From assembly GCA_035771165.1 (NCBI GenBank), contig JAWNZC010000028.1:390066-454065 (forward strand): a stretch of DNA of 64,000 bases, in the 5' to 3' direction. Both the position numbers and the translations under genes were made by a program. Positions within the stretch are counted from its first letter, which is position 1; the number at the start of each line of letters is the position of its first letter. Positions 44,701 through 53,815 of the stretch are shown here, piece after piece. The notes under the pieces are model-generated. The model was given only the letters and a program-made list of their open reading frames with translations. It was not told the origin of the DNA and did not search any database. Origin of the DNA: Paragorgia papillata. Lineage: Eukaryota > Cnidaria > Anthozoa > Scleralcyonacea > Coralliidae.

Positions 44701-47700
44701 CATTCAAGTAGTCTTTAAACCAAGCAAGCTCTCTTCCCTCAATTCCATAAAGAACAGACATTTTTTCCAGAAGCAGTTCATGGTCCACAGTATCAAACGC
44801 CTTTCGTAGATCTGCAAAAACCGCACCTGTAAGCAAGCCTTGATCCATATTCCGACGATCCATATTCTGATGCGTCAATAGGCGAGTTTCAGGTTGTTGC
44901 GCGCTATTCATTTTTTCAAGAAAACTGGAAAGCTCCCCTCAAAGTAAACTAACGTACTATTTAAAATAAACAAAGTATAGATACAGTTTCTGGATATTTA
45001 ACACTGTTATTCTGCTGTTGGAGGCTCGCTAGCAAGTCTGTTTGCCATTGCTTACTTTGTAGAGAAGAGCCCGCCAATTCCTTTCCAAAACGATGCGCGC
45101 GCAACACCCTGAAACTCACCTATTCGAATATATTCATTTGGGTTCGATATCTCGTTCAAGCAATCTGATTACTATTGTGTTAAATTCTTTCTTCATTTTA
45201 ATTTCTTATTGTGCAACTAACGCTAACTAACACGTCAGTCTTGTTCCAATGGTTTAAACTATAAGTAAGTGAAAGGTGGCAAGCTGGTGTTCTTATTCTT
45301 AACGTATAAAATCAGCCTTGTCCCGCCGTTCTTATGCACGAGCGTATATATGATGAGACTGGTACCTAGGTTTGACTACGCCTATGCTAGCAAATATTAA
45401 AACAGCGAAGAGAAAGAGCCAGGGACTAGACTGGTATAAAATTATTATTATCTGATAACAAGCTAAAAGTGGGCTAGATTACTAAAATAGGCAGCAAAGA
45501 TACTCACTTCATCATCAGTTTCTGGCATTGTTTCCAAATAGAATGATTTTTCTCTTAAAATATATTCCCCAGGCAGTGCACAATTTTGGCTTTCCTTGTT
45601 TATTTCGCAAATACTCGACCCGTCTTCATTTTCAATGTAGTTTATGGACCTGCATTTTGGGAGGCGATTGACGCACTGGATTTGGCATTGAAACAATGAC
45701 ATATGAGACAAGCTGTCGATGACGTAACTTTGAAGATACCCTGAAATAAAAGGTAATCATAGTTTGAAAAATGAAAATAAATAATACTAAATATCCATCT
45801 ATTAAAACGTTGAAACATGTTAACATTTTTAATGCAGCAATTGTTATAAATTTTTGGCAAAGATTCTGAAAATTTGATAGACCATACTGTAATTCATACT
45901 AGAAGTTACTATCGCAAGGAAAGTGCTGCCTGAAGGACCAAATCGAGTCCTAATACGCTACTGAAAAATTCTGGATATACTCTGATTTTATACTTATAGT
46001 ATAGTACAGTAGGTCAACACCAGGGCCTGGCAGCCACGAACATGCAGGAGTGGTGCAGTGCAGTCATGTTGCTTCAAGGTTGCTAGTAGCAGTAACTTTC
46101 ACTTGCTAGGGTCAGAAGACCCACTTACTACATTTTTCTCAAATGACCTTCAGGCAGGAAAGATTAAACATTGAGAATTAAGATTTTCTGGTGCCGGCTA
46201 TAGTAATACTTATACATATTTTTAATATATCAAATCAACAAACAGCCAAGTACATATGCAGATAGATCAATGGGACAAAACAAATAGAAAATATATTTTT
46301 CTTTAAAAATAACAGGAACAATAACATGATTAATAATTTGCAAGATGATAGTGTTCTGAATGTTAGACTACACAGTCAGCAGTCCACATCTAGCAATTTG
46401 TATGTTTGGACAGTTGGTAAAGTTGTTCAACGACAACAATTCTTCACGTGGGATGAGACCACTAAGACATGGTCGATGATTGTCGAGTCCCATTTATCGA
46501 CTGAAATAGCTTGTGCTGTCAACAGCGCTGATAAACTCATGAAAGAGCACTGCTTTCCTCGAGAATCGCCAGTGCAACGTTCATGGCCTTGATGACTACT
46601 TCCCCGTGAAAGTAAAGACATATTTATGAATTGTTCTTACCGTGAATTTCCTGACAAAGACGACAAAGCTGAACTTCTTTGAAAATATCTTCGAAAACGT
46701 GAAGCGTGTCAGGCTATCAGTCGAACATGCGCACTAAGCCACTTTAGAAAATCTAGAGATTGCGCAATTGCCGACACATCCATCCATCCATCCTCCATCC
46801 ACATCCAAAAATCCAAAGAGATCGAGATATTGTCGACCATACATAGCTCGGCCAAAAGACTGGGCACGAGTGAACGCAAAGGCACGTCAAGATTAGTGTT
46901 GCTGCCCCCTGTCGGGGGGCAGCAATAAAATTGTTTTATCTTTCAATTACAGCATTTTAAGTATGTTTTTTCGTCCCTTTTTCTGCTATTACTGGACATC
47001 TCACAATTCAAATAAAGACAGTTAGTGCTAAAACTTCAGCCCCTTCTTACACATTTTTTACTACAATTCTTAACTTGGTAGCCATCTCGTTCCCATGCAA
47101 AGTCTTCATCTCCCTTATTCTATATTATATTTATTATATTTATATAGATATTTTTACTTACGCCCTTGTCCTTGGTTTTGAAAATAAGTTCCTTTTGAGG
47201 CTGACATACCAGTAACATCTCCTCCAACTGGTACATGAAATAAGAGCAAAGCCAGAGCCATAATTGCCATTTGTAAAGAGCTGGATAAATTAGACCAGTT
47301 TTGTGACGTGACGTTTGAAAGGCCATCGTTTGTAAGCAGATGTACCCTGGAAATATTTTTACAGGAGTTTGTTATCTGTTTTGATTATAATTATTAATAC
47401 AAAGAACGAAAATTAGTAATGATATCAACAACAACAATAACAGAGAACGCAATTGGTGAAACCTTACAGGTACAAAATATTCAGCACTAGTATACCAGCC
47501 AAGGACAGTGCACAGACAACATAAGTAACAGTTTCCATTGACCATTCCATTGCTGATTTTTTCTTTTCATTTTTCTAGGAAAACAGAAAGAAGTGAATCA
47601 CAGAATCACTTTAAATCTCCACACAGCAATATTTAATTATGAATAACGTACCATGTAAATAATGTTTATAAATGTACTAAAGTTGTTCTCAGATTATATC

Positions 47701-50700
47701 AACTTACAACTTGCTTGCTCAATCACATTGAAGAGGAAATTAGGTTGCATACAATTAAAATTTAAAGGAGAGAACTGGGGGCTAATCAACCTTACTTGCA
47801 GCCAGTGGCTGAATTTCGAAGGACGCAGATCAACGTGGCCAAGTCAATGGCATTTTATTGGCACCCCAGGTAGTCGCCATACGACACACCGGGCTAGCCC
47901 AACTGAGATGAAAATGTCAATGTAATGGTTTCGTCCCCGGAAAAACTGGCTGAAAAACTGTTTAACTCGTTCCGATACGTGCTTGTCTACTTGACTGTGT
48001 GAATAAATAGGGCTGAAAGGAAGCGAAAAAAAGCAACGTTGTTTGTGTGTTTCGTCATGATTGCGAAGACCTAAATAAATTAATTAGTCTTCGTGAAGAC
48101 GCTTTCGCGGTTCGCTAAGACAATAACAATCTTTTTATGAATGATGGGCTTACAAAAGATTTCGTCGACTTAAACAATAAACTAAATAGTGGAAAACTGA
48201 AGTAAAACTAACGTAACTTTTCTCTTATTTACTTGAAAATTGTGAATTTTGGGCTGCAATCATCCACGTCAACTCATCCCGGCATACCGAGCTTCCCGGC
48301 TTCATGTTATCGCAATTAGAACCCATTCCGGCTAACCGGGCCAGCTCGGTCCATGAATTCACCTCCCAAGGAGTATAGGTGTTGATTTTACGGAGGGAGG
48401 AAAACCTTAGAACCCAGCGAGAAAGTCTCGAAGCACATGAGAGATCAACTACAAACCTACTCGCATGAGTTCCAAGCTCGACAACGGAGTCATTTCTAGG
48501 CACTCGTCCATCCAAGTACTAACCCCGTATAACCGAGCTTAACTTTGGACTTAGCGTTATACCGCAGTGGTGAGCGGCAGCGCGGTAACAGCACACATCG
48601 CCCGTGCTCCTTTATCTAAGCTACAGAGCTCGACTTCAGTATTTTTTCCATTTATTTTATTCTGTTTAACGTCAGACGATTCCAGCAAGCTTATTCGGGC
48701 AGCAATGGACTAAGAAGGCATCAACTTAATCCTGGCTTAAGCCAGGGCAGAAACAGGCATTTTGTTATTTCACTCTGTCTAACGCCAGACGATTTTAACT
48801 AACCGTCGTAGCCGAATCAGAGTGTGTGTTGTGTCCAACTCAGTTTGCCAAAAATGTAGCTATATAGAGACTAACCTCTTCATCGACATTCATTGGATTG
48901 ATATATTTCAATAGCTTATCATCAATATCGAGCTTTTTAATGTTATTTTTAGTCGATCTCATCTGGTTCCTTTCAGTGCGTTTGGGTAAAAGATATTTCA
49001 TGAGCCGTAGTCTCTGAAAAAAAAAGTACAAATCTGCTTAGTTTTCTGGCAATGCGGAACAAGAGCTATCTCTAGTTTCTTATGCAAAGAAAAGGGTTAA
49101 AAGATATAGTCATGACCAATGAAAGACTGAATAAACTTGTACAAAAGTATGATACTTATTTTATCTCAAAGGATTTTTGTGAGGAGTACAACGTCTTTTT
49201 TTCAAAAGAAATCTATTATATTACCTATAAGGGTAATCTTAATATATTTCGTAAGGTCCAGATGCCTATAGAGGGAGAGCATTTGTATTCGCATTTTTTA
49301 GGAGGATCATGCCGGATTGGAAGATATGAGAGTAATATTCATCATTTTATGACGTTATTAAATCACGCACACTTATATCTTAAATTTTTCAGGCATATTT
49401 ACGTGAAGAGAAACTGAAGAATTATTATATATAAATGATATTATGTAATATATTTATACCTCAAGGGCAACTGAATAGTTTACAATCTCGTTATCTGTAT
49501 AATAATCCTGGTGATTGTTGCCTTCTTTCGCGTCGTCTTTTGTCAAAATGATCGCAAGATTCATCTTTTCATACACATTCCTTTAAGATGGAGAATCAAT
49601 AAATTTTAATTATATTGCTATACTGTAATAGATCTCCATATGTAACAAGCTTGTATATAATATACTGTACTCAATCTAATAAAGTATATTTACTGCATCG
49701 CTGTAAAGATTTGCACATCTAAAAGTCAGATGCAACGCGGTCAACAACTTTGCTTTGTCTTGAAGTTTATAACGAAGGAAGGGAACGGAACGAAAAAGAT
49801 AGAAGAAAAGAAAAGGAAATGCAAGAATAGGATAGGCTAGGTTAGGATAGGACATAGGATAGGTTAAAATAGGATAGGCTAGGCTAGGATAGGCTAGGCT
49901 AGGTTAGGATAGACTAGGTTAGGAAAGGACATAGGATAGGTTTAGATGGGCTAGGTTAGGATAGGACATAGGATAGGTTTAGATAGGCTAGGTTAGGATA
50001 GGCTAGGTTAGGATAGGCTAGGTTAGGATAGGCTAGGTTTGGATAGGCTAGGTTAGGATAGGACATAGGATAGGTTAAAATAGGATAGGCTAGGTTAGGA
50101 TAGGCTAGTTTAAAATAGGATAGGATAGGATAGGATAAGATAGGTTAGGATAGGATAGGATAGAATAGATTAGGGTAGGGTAGGTTAGGATAGGATAAGA
50201 TAGGTTAGGATAGGCTAGGTTAGGATGGGACAGGTTAGGATAGGATAGGTTAAAATAGGATAGGTTAGGATAGGATAAGATAGGTTAGGATAGGATAGGA
50301 TAGATTAGGGTAGGATAGGTTAGGATAGGATAAGATAGGTTAGGATAGGTTAGGTTAGGATGGGACAGATTAGGATAGGATAGGTTAAAATAGGTTAGGA
50401 TAGGATAGGTTAGGATAAGATAGGTTAGGATAGAATAAATTAGGGTAGGATAGGTTGGGATAGGATAAGCTAGGATAGGTTAGGATAGGATAGGACAGGA
50501 TAGATGAAAAAGAATAAGATAAAAAAGGAAAAGAAATGCAAGGGTAGAATAGGATAGAATCAAAGGAAATAAAAGGGAAAGAAAGTAAAGGAAAGAGATA
50601 GGATCAGATCATAGATCATAGATTAGGATAGGATAGGTTAGGATAGGATAAGTTAGGATAGGTTAGGATAGATGAAAAAGAATAAGATAAAAAAGGAAAA

Positions 50701-53700
50701 GAAATGCAAGGATAGAATAGGATAGAAGCAAAGGAAATTAAAGGGAAAGAAAGTAAAGGAAAGATATTGGATTAGATTATACAAATAGCGTGCACACTGC
50801 AATAAATTGCGATAATGCATAGAGGTATATTTCCAAATGCGTATTTGTATCTTGTTGATAGATAGCGTTATTAGCGGTTAAGAGTATAGATATGGGATAT
50901 GTCTTTACAATGATCACCCCTGATGAACGACACTAGATTGGAGTGTCGAAACGTTTGATCATGAACACTGACTTATTGACTTTTTAAGTTATTTTCAAGA
51001 CTTTTCATGCTATTGAGTAGCGTCAAAAAATGCCTAAAGAACATACTTACATTTTCTTTAAGAAGTTCCATTTTACAGCAAAGTTTGCTTGAACTATAAA
51101 ATAATAGAGCAAACGAATTATAGTTTAAATTAAAGCCCTTGCCAAATATATCCTTGTTAATCGCTAAACCCTAATCCAAGATCTAAATATAAAAAATCTT
51201 AATATAAACGGCTAAATACTCCAACTCAGAAAACAAAAAGGTAGGATAAACTGATTTGAACTCTAAACTCAATATTTTAAAATAATACAATCGGGGTAGG
51301 GATGTATATCAAGTAGATCTGTATGTTGTTTAAAGGTTTCTAATCAGAGATTGTAAGAAGCCCATCACTTCCGTAATAGCGTACAGTTACACAAGATGGC
51401 ATTGTTATTATTTTTAACACACTATCTTTAATCTGGGGAAGTATTCCTTTTGGGTTATCCAAATAGCAGCACCACTACTTTTTCTACAAGAACTAGAGGC
51501 ATGTATGTTCTTTTTCGTTCTATTATAAAATAGCTTTTTAAGAATAGACTTTATTAAGACTGTGTACACAATAATTTAGACTGCAATAGGTGATTTATAT
51601 TAGAAAGAAAACATGTTGAGTTAGTGAATAAGAACTTTTAAGTTCCACAATTAAGATTTTACGGTGCATGGTATGTATTTTTGATAGCTGTTGTGGTGAT
51701 GGTGGTGGTGGTCATAGTGCTGCTTCTGGTGGTGGTGGTGATGGTCTGATAGTGATCATGGTTGTTTGGCTGATCATGGTGTGGTTGTGGTAGTCGTGGT
51801 GGTATTCGTGATAGTGGTGTAGTCATGGTGGTCATGGTTGTGGTTGTCGTCGTGGTAGTGCTGGTCGTTGTGGTGATGGGGTGACCATTGTGGTGGTAGT
51901 GGTCATTTTCTTGGTGTTGGTCGTGGTGGTCATGGTGGTGGTGGTCATGGTTGTGGCTGCCTTCGTTCGGGTGGTGGTGGTAGTAGTGGTATTGTTAGTT
52001 GTAGTGGTGGTGATCATGGTCTCATGGTCGTGGTGGTCATCGTGGTGGTCGTCGTGGTTGTGATTGTGGTCGTGGTTGTTGTCGTGGTTGTTGGTGTGGT
52101 GGTGACCGTCGTGGTGGTGCTGATCGGGATGGTGCTGGTGGTCGTGGTGGTGCTGGTCGTGGTAGTGCTGGTTTTGTGGTGGTCGTCGTTGTAGTGGTTG
52201 TCATGGTAGCGGTGTTGGTCATGGGTGTGGTCGTAGTGGCCGTCGTGGAGATTGTCTTGGTAGAGGTGGTCGTGGTGGTAGTAATCGTGGTGGTGGTTGT
52301 GGTGGTGCTGGTTGTTGTGTCATTGGTGTGGTCGTAGTGGTGGTTGTCGAGATAGTTATGGTGGTGCTCGTCAAGGTGTTGATGACCGTGGTGGTCATGG
52401 TCGTGGTTGTAGTTGTTGTTGTTATGGTGGTGGTCGTGGTGGATGTTGTCGTGGTGGTGGTGGATGTGATCCTGGTACGTGGTGGTGCTCGTGGTTGTGG
52501 TCATGGGTGTAGTTGTAGTGGTGATGGTCGTGGTGATTGGGGTTGTCATTGTGGTGGTAGTGGTCGTTATCGTGGTGTTGGTCTTGTTGGTGTTGGTTGT
52601 CATGGTGGTGGTGGTCATGTTGGTGGTGATGGTGGTCATTATTGTGGTCGTCTTCGTTGTGGTAGTAGTTGTGGTAGTGTTAGTTGTAGCGATGGTGGTC
52701 ATGGGCTCATGGTCGTGGTGGTGGTAGTGGTGGTGGTGCTCGTTGTAGTTGTTGTAGTGGTAAACGTGATGGTTGTGGTGCGTGGTGATGGTCGTGGTTG
52801 TGGTCATGTGTGTGGTTGTAGTGGTCGTGGTGGTGGTGGTGGTGGTGATTGTCGTGGTGGTCATGATTGTGGTTTTTGTCGCGGTGGTAGTGGTGGTGAT
52901 CGTGGTGGTGATCGTGGTGATGGGGATGGTCATTGTGGTGTTAGTGGTCGTTGTCGTGGTGTTGATTGTGATGGTCGTGGTGGTGGTGGTGGTGGTCATG
53001 GTGGTAGTCATGGTGGTCATGGTGGTGGTGGTTGTCTTCGTTGTGGTGGTGGTTAGTGGTGGTAGTGTTAGTTGTAGTAGTTGTGGTCATGGTCTCATGG
53101 TGGTGGTGGTGATGGTAGTTGTGGTAGTCGTGGCGGTGGTGTTCCTGGTGGGGGTCATCGTCTTGGTGGTTGTAGTGGTGATCATCGTGGTGGTCGTGGT
53201 TGTAGTGGTGGTAATGGTCGTTGTCGTGGTGGTGGTGTTCGTCGTAGTGGTGGTGCTGGTCGTGGCGGTGCCAGGTCGGGGTGGTGCTGGTCGTGGTAGT
53301 GCTGTTTGTTGTGGTGGTCGTCGTTGTACTGGTTGCCATGATAGTGGTTTTGGTGGTAGTCGTCGTTGTAGTGGTGGTCGTGGTGGTTGTGGTCGTGGTG
53401 GAGATATTCTTATTAGTGACGGTGGTGGTAATCGTCGTCGTGGTGGCCATGTAGTGTTAGTTGTGACCCATGCGAGTACTAACCCATTTGACCGGGCTTA
53501 GCTTTAGTGATGAGAGGCTGTGCGCTAACGGCTTGTGCCACCAATGCCTCACTTAGAATCTAAATTAGCATATGATCATTATAAAACTGACCTTTTGCCG
53601 TAAGTACGTCATCTGTTGCAGAAGTGTTTTTGGCAACTGTGACTTGTAAAAGAACGAGATAGAAGAAAACAAAACATCCTTGGAACTTTAAGTTTGGGTA

Positions 53701-53736
53701 ACGTTTAAATTTAGCTGATGCAGTTGCAGTTGTCAT
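32774..53736 (-). CDS. Membrane-anchored or secreted PAN/EGF/TLDc protein (gene T)
   Basis: Thirteen exons can be chained with consistent phases: 53592-53736, 51051-51094, 49460-49564, 48876-49013, 47468-47574, 47162-47346, 45508-45740, 42199-42310, 40496-40612, 40072-40188, 39657-39773, 38518-38739, 32774-33093 (653 residues). Hydrophobic stretch near 19-34; charged region; transmembrane segment 160-180 after KNEKKK, suggesting type II topology; glycosylation sites NVT, NWS, NLS; hydrophobic 206-220; PAN/apple domain 242-319; EGF-like 320-356 with five, not six, cysteines; three cbEGF modules 357-473 ([10 protein letters not shown]); TLDc 474-653 ([30 protein letters not shown], stop after EVEVFYFG). 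Cell-surface or matrix adhesion is inferred. The 5' part is less certain: the exon-3 acceptor (AAAAG before ATGAATC) is unusual. A shorter secreted form could start at the ATG at 47,270. Confidence 0.8.
34264..36731. mobile_element. Roughly 2.5-kb terminal-inverted-repeat element in the last intron of gene T
   Basis: CTTACGGTAACGTGGGACAA at the left end is matched by the inverse of CTTACGGTAGCGTGGGACAA at the right end, continuing for about 30 bases. No transposase is legible inside. The minus-strand 158-codon frame (35,098-35,574) is made by a short degenerate repeat of the word GTAAAAATCGCAC and is not a protein I recognise. A 200-bp MITE is nested at 34,657-34,856. Confidence 0.55.
34657..34856. 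mobile_element. 200-bp MITE with GAGGGGGACATTGG ends
   Basis: The exact inverse CCAATGTCCCCCTC closes the element. The interior is T-rich with repeated words GCGGTAT and TTCGG. It is nested in the larger inverted-repeat element. Confidence 0.7.
37082..37333. mobile_element. MITE with GTTTACACTATTACG ends
   Basis: The left GTACGTTTACACTATTACGG is matched at the right by the inverse around CGTAATAGTGTAAACGAGGC. Words such as CTACGCT, CGGAGTACTAAGCG and TTACCGTAGC relate it to fragments near 4.35-4.45, 7.64-7.80 and 2.89 kb. The 77-codon minus frame inside is not a gene. Confidence 0.6.
38022..38055. repeat. Poly-G-rich tract
   Basis: A run of about 19 G, then CGGGGG, in the gene T intron. The glycine- and proline-rich short frames over it (37,919-38,195) are composition artefacts. 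Confidence 0.85.
39035..39115 (-). pseudogene. Decayed duplicate of the first TLDc exon
   Basis: The plus-strand words AACAAAGATACCAA and GTCTTGACAGGAAGCCA closely match 38,645-38,695 inside the TLDc exon (AACAAAGATGCCAACCAGTC, then the same GACAGGAAGCCA). The flanking homology is weak and no open exon with splice sites remains. It is a relic of an exon duplication about 400 bases upstream of the live exon. Confidence 0.6.
39430..40660 (-). repeat. Tandem triplication of the calcium-binding EGF exon
   Basis: Three units of about 415-424 bp each contain one 117-bp phase 1-1 exon plus intron flanks (AAAGTAAACCTTTTTGA and CTCATGCTGCTAT recur). The exon products differ at only a few positions (TCKNTMGSF against [15 protein letters not shown] against CACNTG), so the duplication is recent. 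Symmetric phases mean each copy can be added or skipped without breaking the frame. Confidence 0.9.
40739..40799. repeat. (CA)n-type microsatellite
   Basis: An imperfect CA/CAGA/CATA run just upstream of the first cbEGF exon. A 50-bp hairpin (CACTAGAGGGTG with its inverse CACCCTCTAGTG) follows at 40,836-40,886. Confidence 0.85.
40990..41088. repeat. Inverted repeat of about 100 bp
   Basis: CACGAGTGTTTTCAAAATTT on the left pairs with the inverse GATTTTGAAAACACGAGTGT on the right. The centre is CGAGTCGCGAAGCGACGAG. Probably a small MITE. Confidence 0.65.
41434..41828. mobile_element. hAT-like MITE with exact 8-bp target duplication
   Basis: The ends CAGCGCCGGATTT and AAATCCGGCGCTG are perfect inverses, and the 8-bp direct repeat CACTGTTG flanks the element (41,426-41,433 and 41,829-41,836). 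Internal GC-rich words (GTGGAGGCCCC, CCCTGGGCG) repeat near both ends. This is the textbook hAT footprint. The 81-codon plus frame over its right half is not a gene. Confidence 0.85.
42952..43318. mobile_element. MITE with TGTTCACATGAG ends
   Basis: GGTCTGTTCACATGAGACCG at the left is matched by the inverse near CTCATGTGAACAGG at the right. Internal words GGGTTATC and GATAACC alternate in both orientations, making several hairpins. Similar ends occur in the element nested at 55,360-55,589. Confidence 0.65.
43339..43588. repeat. 250-bp palindromic element
   Basis: Arms of about 110 bp (TTGAGTTTGGAACGG, TTTTGCCGTTAA, GTCGTTTGAAA and GTGACGTAATGC with their inverses) surround a short centre with CAAGGCGTTGCCAAGGCG. 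Probably a long-inverted-repeat MITE. Confidence 0.7.
44050..44911 (-). pseudogene. Non-LTR retrotransposon reverse-transcriptase fragment, internally deleted
   Basis: The first frame (44,911-44,684) carries [14 protein letters not shown] and [12 protein letters not shown], the palm region of a LINE reverse transcriptase. The second frame (44,703-44,050) starts in [16 protein letters not shown] with the catalytic YADD box, then [16 protein letters not shown] and [12 protein letters not shown]. The segment normally lying between these blocks (GxPQGSxLGPLLF) is missing and the two frames are offset, so the copy is dead. The same strand as gene T, inside the intron between its PAN and EGF exons. 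Confidence 0.9.
46326..46592 (+). other. Unidentified open frame with decayed continuation
   Basis: An 88-codon frame, protein-like in composition ([26 protein letters not shown]), antisense in a gene T intron. Open frames of plausible composition continue to about 46,930, ending at a hairpin (CTGCCCCCTGTCGGGGGGCA) followed by AATAAA. It may be a decayed retroposed gene or transposon ORF. I do not recognise the family. Confidence 0.25.
47162..47346 (-). other. Gene T exon with alternative signal-peptide start
   Basis: Spliced from upstream, this exon is open from its first base and encodes the glycosylation-site linker. The same frame contains ATG at 47,268-47,270 followed by [17 protein letters not shown], which alone reads as a signal peptide. 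An alternative transcript starting here would give a secreted PAN/EGF/TLDc protein of about 448 residues; otherwise the segment is internal. Confidence 0.5.
47818..47905. mobile_element. 5S-SINE body fragment
   Basis: ACGCAGATCAACGTGGCC and GTCGCCATACGACACA match the distal body of the SINE at 20.70-20.78 kb. The 5S-like head is absent. Confidence 0.6.
48375..48605 (-). mobile_element. 5S-rRNA-derived SINE copy
   Basis: On the minus strand the head contains GGTTAGTACTTGGATGGACG and GTTAAGCTCGGTTATACGGG, followed by the shared body. A roughly 20-base insertion interrupts the head near 48,548-48,570. Diverged relatives of the 25-bp minisatellite unit lie nearby (48,660-48,680 and 48,770-48,797). 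Confidence 0.75.
49082..49417 (+). other. Unidentified 111-codon open frame in a gene T intron
   Basis: An AT-rich plus-strand frame from ATG to TGA, antisense to gene T between exons at 48,876-49,013 and 49,460-49,564. Its length is notable for AT-rich intron DNA, and it includes [18 protein letters not shown]. No signal peptide, membrane segment or familiar motif is seen. It could be chance or a transposon remnant. Confidence 0.25.
49835..50670. repeat. AGGATAGGTT/AGGATAGGCT minisatellite
   Basis: Roughly 660 bp of 5-bp and 10-bp words (AGGAT, AGGCT, AGGTT) in higher-order blocks that include ATAGGACATAGGATAGG and AGGTTAAAATAGG. It is followed by A-rich interrupted copies. A unit of AAAGAATAAGATAAAAAAGG is duplicated at 50,508 and 50,677. 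Confidence 0.95.
50920..50951 (+). ncRNA. Degenerate hammerhead-like core
   Basis: CTGATGA (50,920-50,926), a perfect five-pair stem GACAC/GTGTC, then GAAA (50,948-50,951). Flanking ATGATCA and TGATCAT could pair as stem I, but two extra bases precede stem II and no stem III or UH site is evident. A relic at best. Confidence 0.35.
51685..53455 (+). repeat. GTG/GTC-rich simple-sequence tract, about 1.8 kb
   Basis: Almost entirely imperfect GTGGTG, GTCGTG and GTAGTG triplets with very few A on the plus strand. It produces long open frames on both strands (poly-Val or Gly-rich plus; Thr/His-rich minus), but all are composition artefacts with no splice or protein signature. Blocks of about 300-400 bp are repeated with variation (CCAGCGGG-like GCGGTGC words near 52.2 and 53.3 kb). 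It fills most of gene T intron 1. Confidence 0.95.
53470..53545 (-). mobile_element. 5S-SINE head fragment
   Basis: The plus strand reads GAGTACTAACCCATTTGACC and GGGCTTAGCTTTAGTGATGAG, matching the complement of the 5S-like head. The body is missing; the GTG tract abuts it directly. Confidence 0.6.
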
Positions 53737-53815
53737 CTTCAAAGCTTAAAGCAAGAGAGATAAAATTAAGATCTCGTACCATGCAGTTCACTAATTCAGA
53801 TTCGTTGAGAGATCT

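Noticed and set aside
44876..45125. Inverted words GCGCGCAACA and GAAACTC on both sides of the LINE start
   Set aside because: A short, single inverted match of unclear meaning; could be a fragment of another repeat, not a target duplication.
49565..49579. Better-looking acceptor for gene T exon 3 (TTAAAG before GAATGTG)
   Set aside because: With exon 2 as read, this acceptor gives a stop codon at once; the ATG-proximal AG keeps the frame, though the junction remains uncertain.
52037..53501. Very long open frames on both strands (327 codons minus, 242 codons plus)
   Set aside because: They arise from GTG/GTC simple repeats and encode only Thr/His or Val/Gly runs; no start context, domain or splice signal.
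47464..53736. Treating the 5' five exons as a separate 180-residue membrane protein gene
   Set aside because: Not excluded, but the stop lies within a strong donor, and splicing continues in frame with matching phase into the PAN/EGF/TLDc exons, so one gene with alternative products is simpler.
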